Assembly: GCF_000175215.2 (NCBI RefSeq)
Contig: NC_014817.1
Span: 152,501 to 216,500 of the forward strand
Reading direction: 5' to 3'
DNA length: 64,000 bases
Source: Asticcacaulis excentricus CB 48
GTDB lineage: Bacteria > Pseudomonadota > Alphaproteobacteria > Caulobacterales > Caulobacteraceae
Both the position numbers and the translations under genes were made by a program. The notes beneath the pieces were generated by a model that saw nothing but the letters and a program-made list of their open reading frames with translations, was not told the origin of the DNA and did not search any database. This document shows, piece after piece, positions 20,052 through 28,670 of this stretch (the first letter of the stretch is position 1; every line of letters starts with the position of its first letter).

Positions 20052-21274
20052 CCGACTTTTTCGGTGAGATCAATCCGCCGCAACGCCTGCTGATGGGGCC
20101 GGGGCCGGTCAATGCCCACCCGCGTGTGCTGCGCGCTATGTCGGCGGACCTTTTGGGGCAGTTCGATCCCGAAATGACCGCCTATATGAACGAGACCATG
20201 GCGCTCTATCGCCAGCTCTTCCGCACGCAGAACCGCTGGACGTTCCTGATCGACGGAACGGCGCGGGCGGCGATTGAGGCGGCGCTGGTGTCGCTGATCG
20301 ACGCCGGTCGCACGCATGTGCTGATCGTGAGATCAGGGCGCTTCGGCCTGCTGCTGACCGAGATTTGCGAGCGGTTGGGCGCAGATTATGAGGTTGTCGA
20401 TGCCCCTTGGGGTGAAGTGGTGCCGATGGATGCTATCCGGGCCAAGGCGCTCGAATTCCGACCGGATGTCATCGCCTGCGTACACGGCGACACGTCTACG
20501 ACTATGGCGCAGCCGCTGGACGGGCTGGGCGATCTGTGCCGTGAGATCGGGGCCTTTTCCTATGTTGATGCTACGGCGACGCTGGGCGGAATGCCGATTG
20601 AGACCGACGGCTGGGGCGTAGATATCGTCACCGCCGGCTTGCAGAAATGTCTCGGCGGGCCGTCGGGCTCTGCCCCCATGACGATTTCCGACCGCGCGGC
20701 GGAGTTCATCTTTTCGCGCCGCCACACCGAAAAAGGCATCCGCGCCGCCGATGCCGAGGACGGACATCGCCCACGTATCGGCTCCAACTATTTCGATCTG
20801 GCCATGATCATGGACTACTGGTCAGAGAAGCGGTTGAACCACCATACCGAAGCCACCACCATGCTTTACGGGGCGCGCGAATGCGCCCGCGTTGCGCTTC
20901 AGGAAGGGCTTGAGGCGCGCTTTGAGCGCCACGCCAAGGCCGGGGCGGCCATGACCGCCGGGCTGCGCGCCATGGGCCTGAGCGTCTATGGCGACGACCG
21001 CTACCGCATGACCAATGTGACGGGCGTCTACATCCCCAAAGGCCTTGATGGCGAGCGCGTGCGTCAGCGGATGCGCGAAGACTTTGAAATCGAGATCGGC
21101 ACGGCTTTTGGTCCCTTACAGGGGCAGATCTGGCGCATCGGGGCCATGGGGTATAACGCCATGAAGTCCAAAGTGCTGACCACCCTGGCGGCGCTGGAGG
21201 CCTGTCTGGTCGCCGAAGGGGTGGCGGTCAATCTGGGGGCCGCAGTCCCGGCCGCACGGGAGGTGTGGGGATGA
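20048..21274 (+). CDS. pucG: Ureidoglycine aminotransferase (PucG/HpxJ type)
   Basis: The 408-residue protein is a fold-type I PLP aminotransferase of the serine-pyruvate/alanine-glyoxylate group: LLMGPGPVNAHPRVL at 14-28, CVHGDTSTTM near 145-153, SYVDATATLGG near 171, and the PLP lysine Lys200 in TAGLQKCLGGPSG. PucG and HpxJ transaminate ureidoglycine with a keto acid (glyoxylate for PucG, pyruvate or oxaloacetate for HpxJ) to give oxalurate plus an amino acid. Its place between hpxK and puuE in a coupled operon strongly supports this role. The acceptor keto acid cannot be read from the sequence. Confidence 0.92.
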   Translation: MTDFFGEINPPQRLLMGPGPVNAHPRVLRAMSADLLGQFDPEMTAYMNETMALYRQLFRTQNRWTFLIDGTARAAIEAALVSLIDAGRTHVLIVRSGRFGLLLTEICERLGADYEVVDAPWGEVVPMDAIRAKALEFRPDVIACVHGDTSTTMAQPLDGLGDLCREIGAFSYVDATATLGGMPIETDGWGVDIVTAGLQKCLGGPSGSAPMTISDRAAEFIFSRRHTEKGIRAADAEDGHRPRIGSNYFDLAMIMDYWSEKRLNHHTEATTMLYGARECARVALQEGLEARFERHAKAGAAMTAGLRAMGLSVYGDDRYRMTNVTGVYIPKGLDGERVRQRMREDFEIEIGTAFGPLQGQIWRIGAMGYNAMKSKVLTTLAALEACLVAEGVAVNLGAAVPAAREVWG

Positions 21275-22179
21275 CCCCGCGTGACCTGATCGGCTATGGC
21301 CAGACACCGCCCGACGCGCAGTGGCCGGACGGCGCGCGCATCGCCGTACAGTTCGTCATCAATTATGAAGAGGGTGGCGAAAACTCGGTCCTTAATGGCG
21401 ACAGGGGGTCTGAGGCCTTCCTGTCCGAAATGGTCGGTGCCCAAAGCCATATCGGGGCGCGGGCCATGGCCATGGAAAGCCTCTATGAATACGGGGCGCG
21501 CGCGGGTTTCTGGCGGCTGCACCGCATATTCACTGAGCGCAAGGCCCCGGTCACCGTCTATGGCGTGGCCACCGCGATGCAGATGAACCCGGCGGCGGTT
21601 GAAGCCATGCTGACCGCCGACTGGGAGATCGCCAGCCACGGCTATCGCTGGATCGACTATCAGACCGTGCCGGAGGACGTTGAGCGCGACCATATCCACA
21701 AAGCCATAGAGCTTCACACCCAACTGACCGGGGCGCGGCCTTTGGGCTGGTATCAGGGGCGCACCTCGCCCCACACGGCGCGGCTGGTCGTCGAGGAGGG
21801 CGGCTTTGTCTATGACGCCGATTCCTACGCCGACGATCTGCCCTATTACGACACGCGGTTTGGCCTGAAAAACGATGGAACCGCCCAACTGATCGTGCCC
21901 TATACGCTGGACGTCAACGATATGAAGTTCGTGGCCTATAACGGCTTTGCCGACGCTGAACCCTTCTATCGCTACCTGCGCGACACCTTCGATCACTTGT
22001 ACCTTGAGGGAGGCCGTATGATGTCGATTGGCCTGCATGGGCGCATTGCCGGTAAGCCGGCGCGGGCCGCTGCCGTGGCGCGCTTCCTCGACCATGTGCT
22101 GAGCCACGACAAGGTGTGGGTGGCGCGCCGTATCGACATCGCCCGTCACTGGCTGAAAGTGTATCCCCATGCGGCTTAA
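21271..22179 (+). CDS. puuE: Allantoinase, PuuE type
   Basis: The 302-residue protein belongs to the metal-independent PuuE allantoinases of the polysaccharide-deacetylase (NodB) fold: VQFVINYEEGGE near 23, the block around EIASHGYRWIDYQ near 115, and GWYQGRTSPHTARLVVEEGG near 155. It opens the hydantoin ring of allantoin to give allantoate. The ATG at 21271 overlaps the preceding stop (ATGA) and is preferred over a GTG two codons upstream. It is unrelated to the dihydroorotase-like allantoinase AllB. Confidence 0.93.
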   Translation: MTPRDLIGYGQTPPDAQWPDGARIAVQFVINYEEGGENSVLNGDRGSEAFLSEMVGAQSHIGARAMAMESLYEYGARAGFWRLHRIFTERKAPVTVYGVATAMQMNPAAVEAMLTADWEIASHGYRWIDYQTVPEDVERDHIHKAIELHTQLTGARPLGWYQGRTSPHTARLVVEEGGFVYDADSYADDLPYYDTRFGLKNDGTAQLIVPYTLDVNDMKFVAYNGFADAEPFYRYLRDTFDHLYLEGGRMMSIGLHGRIAGKPARAAAVARFLDHVLSHDKVWVARRIDIARHWLKVYPHAA

Positions 22180-22549
22180 TGATCCCGTTCTCCTGAAAGA
22201 GGTGACCGAGGCCTTCTACGCCTATGAGGCGGCGTTGATGGCCGACGATATTCCGGCCATGGACCGCCTGTTCCGTGAGGCAGCCGAAACCATCCGCTTC
22301 GGCGTGGGTGAGGTGCTGTATGGCATCGAAGCCATCCGCGAATTTCGCAAAGGCCGGGGCGGCTCGCCACAGCGTAAACTGGGCCGGGTCGAGATCACCG
22401 TCTATGGCGCCGCCTTCGCCACCGCCCATGCTGAATTTTTCCGCGACAATTCCGATAAAAGAGGCCGCCAATCGCAGGCTTGGGTGCGTTTTGCCGACGG
22501 CTGGAAGGTGGTGTCGGCGCATGTGTCGATCGAGGGGGCGACGTCATGA
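22169..22549 (+). CDS. hpxZ: AtzH-like protein (DUF3225), HpxZ
   Basis: The 126-residue protein has the NTF2-like cone fold pattern of DUF3225 (FYAYEAALMADDIPAMDRLF, then a GIEAIREFRKGR segment). The family includes AtzH of the cyanurate pathway, an amide hydrolase acting after AtzE, and HpxZ of the Klebsiella hpxWXYZ group. Here it probably acts with HpxX and HpxY on oxalurate-type compounds. That is inference from gene company. It overlaps puuE by 11 bases and uraD by four. Confidence 0.88.
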   Translation: MRLNDPVLLKEVTEAFYAYEAALMADDIPAMDRLFREAAETIRFGVGEVLYGIEAIREFRKGRGGSPQRKLGRVEITVYGAAFATAHAEFFRDNSDKRGRQSQAWVRFADGWKVVSAHVSIEGATS

Positions 22550-23049
22550 GTGATTTCAACCGTCTGGACCGCCGGGCCTTTATTGAACGCTTTGGCCTGT
22601 TGTTCGAGCACAGCCCGTGGATCGTGGCGCAGGCCGAGACGATGCGACCGTTCAAAGATTTGGCGGCCCTGCACGCCGGGTTGATGAAGGTGGTGGCGCA
22701 CGTCGGACCGGAGGCGCAACTGGCCCTGCTGCGCGCCCACCCCAAGCTGGCCGACAAGGCGCAGGTGAAGGCCGGTCTGACGAAGGAGTCGGCTTCAGAA
22801 CAGGCATCGGTGGGGCTCAATGCCCTGACGGAGGCGGAATTTGCGCGGTTTCATGAACTGAACACCGCCTATGAGGCGCGGTTTGGTTTCCCTTTCATCA
22901 TCTGTGTGCGGCTGGCCGGGGGTAAGGCGGCTATTCTCGCGGCGATGGAGTCGCGCCTGAGCCACGACCCGCAGACAGAGTTTACCACGGCCCTGTCCGA
23001 GGTGGATAAGATCGTCTGGCTGCGCCTCAAAGATGTGGAGGGCGCATGA
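22546..23049 (+). CDS. uraD: 2-oxo-4-hydroxy-4-carboxy-5-ureidoimidazoline (OHCU) decarboxylase
   Basis: The 167-residue all-helical protein matches UraD: FEHSPWIVAQA near 20, LLRAHPKLADKA with the catalytic His67, LTKESASEQASVGL, and FGFPFIICVR near 120-129. It converts OHCU to (S)-allantoin. The ATG at 22546 overlaps the hpxZ stop and fits family starts better than an earlier in-frame ATG within hpxZ. Confidence 0.94.
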   Translation: MSDFNRLDRRAFIERFGLLFEHSPWIVAQAETMRPFKDLAALHAGLMKVVAHVGPEAQLALLRAHPKLADKAQVKAGLTKESASEQASVGLNALTEAEFARFHELNTAYEARFGFPFIICVRLAGGKAAILAAMESRLSHDPQTEFTTALSEVDKIVWLRLKDVEGA

Positions 23050-24440
23050 GCCTCGAAGCCCATAATGCCCGCGTCCGGCACGACCTTGAGGCGCTCTGTT
23101 ATCCCGGCAACGACTGGCTGAGCCCAGCGACGCACTCAGAGGGTCCGGTTCACGACGTCATTATTGTCGGCGGGGGTCAGTCGGGCCTCAGCGCGGCCTT
23201 CGCGCTGAAGCGCGAGCGCATCCACAACTTGCTGATCCTTGATGAGAACGCCCAAGGCTTTGAAGGGCCGTGGGAAACCTATGCCCGCATGATGACCCTG
23301 CGCACGCCCAAGGGCATCACCTCGATAGATATGGGCATCCCCTCCCTGACCTTCCGTGCCTTCTGGGAGGCGCAGCATGGAGCCGAAGGTTGGACGCGCC
23401 TTGACAAGATTCCCCGTGGCGACTGGATGGCCTATTTGCGCTGGTATCGCAGCGTGCTGGACCTGCCGGTCAAAAATGGCGTGCGGGTCAGCGATATCGA
23501 GCCCATAGAAGGCCTCTTCCGCGTGCACGCTTCGGACGGTCCCTATCTGGCGCGTAAGGTCATTCTGGCCACCGGGATTCAGGGCGGCGGCGGCTGGCAT
23601 ACGCCGCAGATGATCAGGGGCCTGCCGCGGCATCTCTACGCCCATACCTCTGAGCCCATCGACGTGGCGGCGCTGAAAGGCAAGCGCATCGGTATATTGG
23701 GGGGCGGGGCCTCGGCTTTTGACAATGCCCATCATCTGCTCGATGCCGGGGCCGCCGAAGCGCACGTCTTTGTGCGGCGTGAGGCCCTGCCGCGCATCAA
23801 CCCCATCCGGCATATGGAGGCCGCGGGCTTCATCCCGCGCTTTGCCGCGCTCAGTGATGGCGAAAAATACGCCGCTATGTCGCACTTTTTCAAATTCAAT
23901 CAACCGCCTACGAATGACACCTTCAACCGGGCGGCGGCCTTTACGGGCTTCCGCCTGCACACGGGTTCGCCCTGGCAAGCGGTGCGCGAAGAGGGCGGTC
24001 AGGCAGTGTTGACCACGCCCAAAGGCGAGCACGGTTTCGACTTTCTGGTCATCTCGACCGGTCTGGTCACCGATCCAGCCCTGCGGCCGGAACTGCGGCG
24101 GCTGGAGCCGGGGATTGCGCGCTGGGCCGATGTCTATGCGGCCCCGGAGGCGATCCGAAACCCGCTGCTTGACGCGCATCCCTATCTGGGCGCAGGCTTC
24201 ACCTTCACGGGGCGCGACCCCGACTGGCAGGCGAAACTGCATGGCCTGTTTGCCTTCAACTATTCGGCCCTGATCAATTTCGGCCTGTCGGCTTCGGCCC
24301 TGTCGGGACTGAAATACGCCCTGCCGAAGCTCGCCAGCGCCGTGGCCGATCAGTTGTTCCTTGATCAGAAGACGGCCTGTCTCGACGCCTATTTTGCCTA
24401 TGATGAGCCGGAATTTGTCGGCGAATGGAGCGGCTCATGA
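23046..24440 (+). CDS. FAD/NAD(P)-binding monooxygenase-like flavoprotein; candidate urate hydroxylase
   Basis: The 464-residue protein has two dinucleotide-binding folds: VIIVGGGQSGLSAA at 38-51 (FAD) and RIGILGGGASAFDNA at 214-228 (NAD(P)H), with an ILATG motif at 173-177. This layout is that of class B flavin monooxygenases, not of HpxO (p-hydroxybenzoate hydroxylase type). It overlaps uraD by four bases upstream and uraH by four downstream, so its reaction should lie just before 5-hydroxyisourate. No Uox, PuuD or HpxO is visible. Xanthomonas HpyO is a described flavoprotein urate hydroxylase unrelated to HpxO; this gene may be its orthologue, but I cannot align them here. Function as urate hydroxylase is inference. 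Confidence 0.75.
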   Translation: MSLEAHNARVRHDLEALCYPGNDWLSPATHSEGPVHDVIIVGGGQSGLSAAFALKRERIHNLLILDENAQGFEGPWETYARMMTLRTPKGITSIDMGIPSLTFRAFWEAQHGAEGWTRLDKIPRGDWMAYLRWYRSVLDLPVKNGVRVSDIEPIEGLFRVHASDGPYLARKVILATGIQGGGGWHTPQMIRGLPRHLYAHTSEPIDVAALKGKRIGILGGGASAFDNAHHLLDAGAAEAHVFVRREALPRINPIRHMEAAGFIPRFAALSDGEKYAAMSHFFKFNQPPTNDTFNRAAAFTGFRLHTGSPWQAVREEGGQAVLTTPKGEHGFDFLVISTGLVTDPALRPELRRLEPGIARWADVYAAPEAIRNPLLDAHPYLGAGFTFTGRDPDWQAKLHGLFAFNYSALINFGLSASALSGLKYALPKLASAVADQLFLDQKTACLDAYFAYDEPEFVGEWSGS

Positions 24441-24766
24441 GCCTTTCGACCCACGTCCTCGATACGGCCCACGGCACCCCGGCCCAGGGGGTTGGGCTGC
24501 ACCTCCTCAGTGGTCGCGAAGTGCTGTTTGCCGGCACGACCGACGCCGATGGCCGCTGCCCGGAACTGCGCGAGCTGAGCCTGAGTGCGGGGCTGTACCG
24601 GCTGGAGTTCGATGTGGCCGACTATTTCCGGGGTAAGGGCGTGACGCTGGCCGAACCGCCGTTTCTCGACCGGGTGGGCGTCGACTTCGGCATGGACGGG
24701 TTGGGGCATTACCACGTGCCGCTGCTGGTCAGTCCCTATGGCTATTCGACCTACAGGGGGAGCTGA
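24437..24766 (+). CDS. uraH: 5-hydroxyisourate hydrolase (transthyretin-like)
   Basis: The 109-residue protein is a transthyretin-related HIU hydrolase: LSTHVLDTAHGTPA at the N-terminus carries the active-site His, and the C-terminus ends in YSTYRGS, the family hallmark. It converts 5-hydroxyisourate to OHCU. The ATG at 24437 overlaps the upstream stop; an earlier in-frame ATG four codons upstream is less likely. It closes the ten-gene coupled block that began at hpxX. A repeat copy follows before xdhA. Confidence 0.95.
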   Translation: MSLSTHVLDTAHGTPAQGVGLHLLSGREVLFAGTTDADGRCPELRELSLSAGLYRLEFDVADYFRGKGVTLAEPPFLDRVGVDFGMDGLGHYHVPLLVSPYGYSTYRGS

Positions 24767-24776
24767 TGGGGATGCC

Positions 24777-24929
24777 ATACCCAACCGTCTCCCCTGTAGC
24801 GCAGCGTACGGGGGAGGTGTCGAGCCAGCGGAGCGCGTCGAGACGGAGGGAACAAGCGGCGCTTTGTTCGCCCCCTCCGTCAGTTTCGCTGCGCTCACTG
24901 CCACCTCACCCGCTGCTCAGGAGAGGAGT
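24777..24929. repeat. Hairpin-ended dispersed repeat, copy 3, giving the xdhA ribosome-binding site
   Basis: This fills the spacer between uraH and xdhA. It begins with CTCCCC...GGGGGAG around a GTA/TAC helix (24781-24812), has a central ACGGAGGG...CCCTCCGT helix (about 24852-24887), and ends with CACCTCACCC-loop-CAGGAGAGGAG. The last part, GGAGAGGAG, lies six bases before the xdhA ATG and is its Shine-Dalgarno. Confidence 0.75.
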
Positions 24930-24934
24930 TAAAC

Positions 24935-26368
24935 ATGCCTGATAAACTCCGCTTCTATCTCGACGGTGAGATTGTCACCCTGTCCGGCATCGATCCAACG
25001 CAAAGCGTGCTCGACTGGCTGCGCTATGCGGCGCGGCGCACGGGCAGCAAGGAAGGCTGTGCCGAAGGCGACTGCGGGGCTTGTACGGTGCTGGTGGGGG
25101 AATTGGAAGGCGAGCGCCTAAACTGGCGCGCGGTGAATGCCTGCATCCTGTTCTTGCCCATGCTGGACGGCAAGGCGCTGATGACGGTCGAAAGCCTGAA
25201 AGGCGCGCATCCGGTGCAGTCGGCAATGGTAGATTTGCATGGTTCTCAGTGCGGTTTTTGCACGCCGGGTATTGTGATGTCGCTGGTCGGGCGGTCGATG
25301 GGGGCGTGTGGTACGGCGGGGGCCGATGCGGCAGAGGTCCTGGCCGGAAACCTGTGCCGCTGCACGGGTTATGGCCCGATCCTCAAGGCCGCCGAACAGG
25401 TGGCGTCGCTGCCGTTTGACGATGCGCACATCCGTGAGGCGCTGCGTGAACTCCGCCGCGACACCCTGCTGGTCCTCAGCTACGAAGACCCGCTGGCCGG
25501 GCTGACGCGTCGGGCTTATGTGCCGCGCGACACCGACGACCTGTCGGAAATCCTTATCGAAAATCCCGATATGCGGCTGATTGCCGGGGCCACCGATGTC
25601 GGCCTGTGGGTCAGCAAGCAGCACCGCGTCCTGCCACAGGTTGCCTTTGTCGGCCACCTGATGCGCGATATCGAGGTCACGCCGCAGGGCGTTCGGCTGG
25701 GGGCCGGGGTGCGCTATTCTGAGGCGCGTGCGGCGCTGGCGGCCCTGTCGTCCGATCTGGGCGAACTGATCCGCCGTATCGGCGCGGTGCAGGTGCGCAA
25801 TGCCGGCACCATCGGCGGCAATATTGCCAACGGCTCGCCTATTGGCGACATGCCGCCCGCCCTGATCGCGCTGGGGGCTGAACTGACCCTGCGCCGGGGT
25901 GAGGCGCGCCGCACCCTGCCGCTGGAGGCCTATTTCCTCGACTATGGCAAGCAGGACCGTCAGCCCGGTGAGTTTGTCGAAAGCGCCTTTGTGCCCACAC
26001 CGAAAGCCGGCGATGTGGTACGTATCGTCAAGCTGTCGAAGCGCTTTGATTCCGATATTTCGGCGGTCTGCGCCGCCGTGCATTTGCGCTTTGACGGGGC
26101 GGTGGTACAGGCGGCACGGCTGGCCTTTGGTGGCATGGCGGGCACCCCCAAACGGGCCGGGCACGCCGAGGCTGTCCTGACCGGACACCCTCTGACGCCG
26201 GAGCGTATGGCAATGGCCGCCGAGGCCCTGCGGTCGGATTTCACGCCGCTTAGCGATGTGCGCGGGTCTTCGGACTATAGATTAACCGTTGCTGGTAATA
26301 TTCTAAAAAAACTATGGCTTGAGATTCAAGGCCAGGGCGGAGATGTGCAGGGGGTGGCGCATGGCTGA
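24935..26368 (+). CDS. xdhA: Xanthine dehydrogenase small subunit (2Fe-2S, FAD)
   Basis: The 477-residue protein has the N-terminal plant-type 2Fe-2S domain (GCAEGDCGACTVLVG near 47-61), the all-helical second 2Fe-2S domain (SQCGFCTPG near 104 and NLCRCTGYGPI near 140), and the FAD domain with LIAGATDVGLW near 210 and RNAGTIGGNIANGSPIGD near 288. It passes electrons from the molybdenum subunit to NAD. It overlaps xdhB by eight bases. Its Shine-Dalgarno is the terminal arm of the upstream repeat. Confidence 0.96.
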   Translation: MPDKLRFYLDGEIVTLSGIDPTQSVLDWLRYAARRTGSKEGCAEGDCGACTVLVGELEGERLNWRAVNACILFLPMLDGKALMTVESLKGAHPVQSAMVDLHGSQCGFCTPGIVMSLVGRSMGACGTAGADAAEVLAGNLCRCTGYGPILKAAEQVASLPFDDAHIREALRELRRDTLLVLSYEDPLAGLTRRAYVPRDTDDLSEILIENPDMRLIAGATDVGLWVSKQHRVLPQVAFVGHLMRDIEVTPQGVRLGAGVRYSEARAALAALSSDLGELIRRIGAVQVRNAGTIGGNIANGSPIGDMPPALIALGAELTLRRGEARRTLPLEAYFLDYGKQDRQPGEFVESAFVPTPKAGDVVRIVKLSKRFDSDISAVCAAVHLRFDGAVVQAARLAFGGMAGTPKRAGHAEAVLTGHPLTPERMAMAAEALRSDFTPLSDVRGSSDYRLTVAGNILKKLWLEIQGQGGDVQGVAHG

Positions 26369-28670
26369 GCACGGTCCCCCTCCCCAAAGTCACACCCCAA
26401 AAGTCCATACGTCTCTGGCCCACGACAGCGCGCCTTTGCACGTCAGCGGCACCGCCCTCTATGCCGATGACGTGGCCGAACCGGCGGGGATGCTGCATCT
26501 GGCCTTTGGCCGCGCCCCGCACGCCCACGCGAAGATATTGAGCCTTGACCTCAGCGCCGTGCGCGCCGCGCCCGGCGTGGTCGCCGTCTTCACCGCCGCC
26601 GACATTCCCGGCGACAACAATGTTGCGCCGGTGGCCAAAGACGACCGCCTGCTGGCCGCCGACGAGGTGGTGTTTATGGGGCAGCCGGTGTTTCTGGTCG
26701 CCGCCACCTCTGCCAAGGCGGCGCGTGTGGCGGCGAAGCGGGGGCGCATCGACTACGAGCCCTTGCCGGCTCTCCTGACCATTGCCGAGGCTAAGGCCGC
26801 CCACAGTCTAATCGAAGCGTCGCAGGTGATGCGGCGCGGCGATATGGCAGAGCTTAAGACCGCGCCGCATCGGATTCAGGGCGCGCTGGAGATCGGCGGG
26901 CAGGATCATTTCTACCTCGAAGGGCAGATCAGCGTCGCCACGCCCATGGAGCAGGGCGGGGTGCACCTTTTGTGTTCGACGCAGCATCCGTCCGAGGTGC
27001 AGCATCTGGTGGCGCATCTGTTGGGCGTCACCTCCGCCGATGTGACGGTGGAGGTGCGGCGCATGGGCGGCGGCTTTGGCGGCAAGGAGACGCAGGCTTC
27101 GCTGTTTGCCGCGGCGGCGGCTTTGGTGGCGGCCAAGACCGGTCGCCCGGCCAAGTATCGCGCCGACCGCGACGAGGATATGCAGATCACGGGCAAGCGG
27201 CACGATTTCACCGCTGACTACGACGTGGCCTTTGATGGCGAGGGGCGCATCCGGGCCCTGCGGCTGGAACTGGCCTCGCGCTGCGGCTGTTCGACCGACC
27301 TGTCGCCGGCGATCAATGACCGGGCCATGTTCCACGCCGATAACTGCTACTTCCTTGAACATGTTGAGATCGTCTCGCATCGCTACCGGACCCATACCGT
27401 TTCCAATACCGCCTTTCGCGGCTTTGGCGGGCCGCAGGGGATGCTGGCCATCGAGCGGGTGATGGACGCCATCGCCCTGCATCTGGGGCGTGATCCGCTG
27501 AGCGTGCGGCAGGTCAACTTCTATGGCCCTGAGCGCAACCTAACGCCTTATGAGATGGCGGTGACAGATTTCGTCGCTGATCGCCTCGTTGAGGCGTTGA
27601 AGGTCTCCGCCGATTATGAGGCGCGCAAGGCCGAAATCGACGCCTTCAATGCGTCCCACCCCTATCTGCGGCGCGGCATTGCCTGCACGCCGGTCAAGTT
27701 CGGCATTTCCTTTACCACCAGCCACCTCAATCAGGCCGGGGCCTTGGTCCACGCCTATGTCGATGGCTCGATTGCGCTCAATCACGGCGGCACCGAGATG
27801 GGGCAGGGGCTGAATACCAAGGTGGCGCAGATCGTCGCCGATGTCTTCGGGCTGCGGCTGGAGCGCATCCGCATCACGTCAACGCGCACGGATAAGGTGC
27901 CCAATACCTCGGCTACGGCGGCCTCATCAGGGACGGACCTCAACGGCTGGGCGGCGTGGAACGCAGCCACGACCATCCGCGAGCGGCTGGCCGAACTGAT
28001 GGCCACGCGCAACGGCGTGGCGGCGGACAGTGTGGTCTTTGAAGGCGGTGTGGTGCGCGCGGGCCAGGAGGTGCTTGGCTTTGCCGAGGTCTGCCGGCTG
28101 GCGCATTTCAACCGTATTTCCTTATCAGCAACGGGGTTTTACGCCACGCCGAAAATCCATTACGACCGCAAGACGCACACCGGGCGGCCCTTCCTCTACT
28201 TCGCCTATGGCGCGGCGGTGTCAGAGGTGGTCATCGACACCTTTACCGGTGAGCATAAGGTGCTGCGCGCCGATATCCTGCACGATGTCGGGCGCTCGAT
28301 CAATCCGGCGCTCGATCTGGGGCAGATTGAGGGCGCCTATGTGCAGGGGCAGGGCTGGCTGACCTTTGAGGAGTTGGTCTATGACGCTAGGGGGCGGCTT
28401 CTGACGCACGCCCCTTCGACCTATAAGATCCCCTGCGCCTCCGACCGGCCCGCTGTGATGAACATTCACCTGTGGCGTGCGGGCGAAAACCGCGAGCCGA
28501 CCATTCACCGTTCCAAGGCCGTAGGCGAGCCGCCCTTCATGCTGGCCAACAGCGTGTTTTCGGCCCTGACCTATGCCGTAGCGGCGGCGACCGGCGATCC
28601 GTGCCCGACGCTCGATGCCCCGGCGACGCCCGAACGCATCCTGAAAGCCCTCAATGGGGGGACACTGTGA
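26361..28670 (+). CDS. xdhB: Xanthine dehydrogenase large subunit (molybdopterin)
   Basis: The 769-residue protein carries the molybdenum-cofactor domains: MGGGFGGKETQ near 235, FRGFGGPQGM near 352, NHGGTEMGQGL near 473, and KAVGEPPFMLA near 718 with the catalytic Glu. It hydroxylates hypoxanthine to xanthine and xanthine to urate. The ATG at 26361, inside the end of xdhA, is chosen over an earlier in-frame ATG because it gives the usual N-terminus (HTSLAHDSAPLHVSGTALYA) and the usual coupling. Confidence 0.96.
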   Translation: MAEHGPPPQSHTPKVHTSLAHDSAPLHVSGTALYADDVAEPAGMLHLAFGRAPHAHAKILSLDLSAVRAAPGVVAVFTAADIPGDNNVAPVAKDDRLLAADEVVFMGQPVFLVAATSAKAARVAAKRGRIDYEPLPALLTIAEAKAAHSLIEASQVMRRGDMAELKTAPHRIQGALEIGGQDHFYLEGQISVATPMEQGGVHLLCSTQHPSEVQHLVAHLLGVTSADVTVEVRRMGGGFGGKETQASLFAAAAALVAAKTGRPAKYRADRDEDMQITGKRHDFTADYDVAFDGEGRIRALRLELASRCGCSTDLSPAINDRAMFHADNCYFLEHVEIVSHRYRTHTVSNTAFRGFGGPQGMLAIERVMDAIALHLGRDPLSVRQVNFYGPERNLTPYEMAVTDFVADRLVEALKVSADYEARKAEIDAFNASHPYLRRGIACTPVKFGISFTTSHLNQAGALVHAYVDGSIALNHGGTEMGQGLNTKVAQIVADVFGLRLERIRITSTRTDKVPNTSATAASSGTDLNGWAAWNAATTIRERLAELMATRNGVAADSVVFEGGVVRAGQEVLGFAEVCRLAHFNRISLSATGFYATPKIHYDRKTHTGRPFLYFAYGAAVSEVVIDTFTGEHKVLRADILHDVGRSINPALDLGQIEGAYVQGQGWLTFEELVYDARGRLLTHAPSTYKIPCASDRPAVMNIHLWRAGENREPTIHRSKAVGEPPFMLANSVFSALTYAVAAATGDPCPTLDAPATPERILKALNGGTL

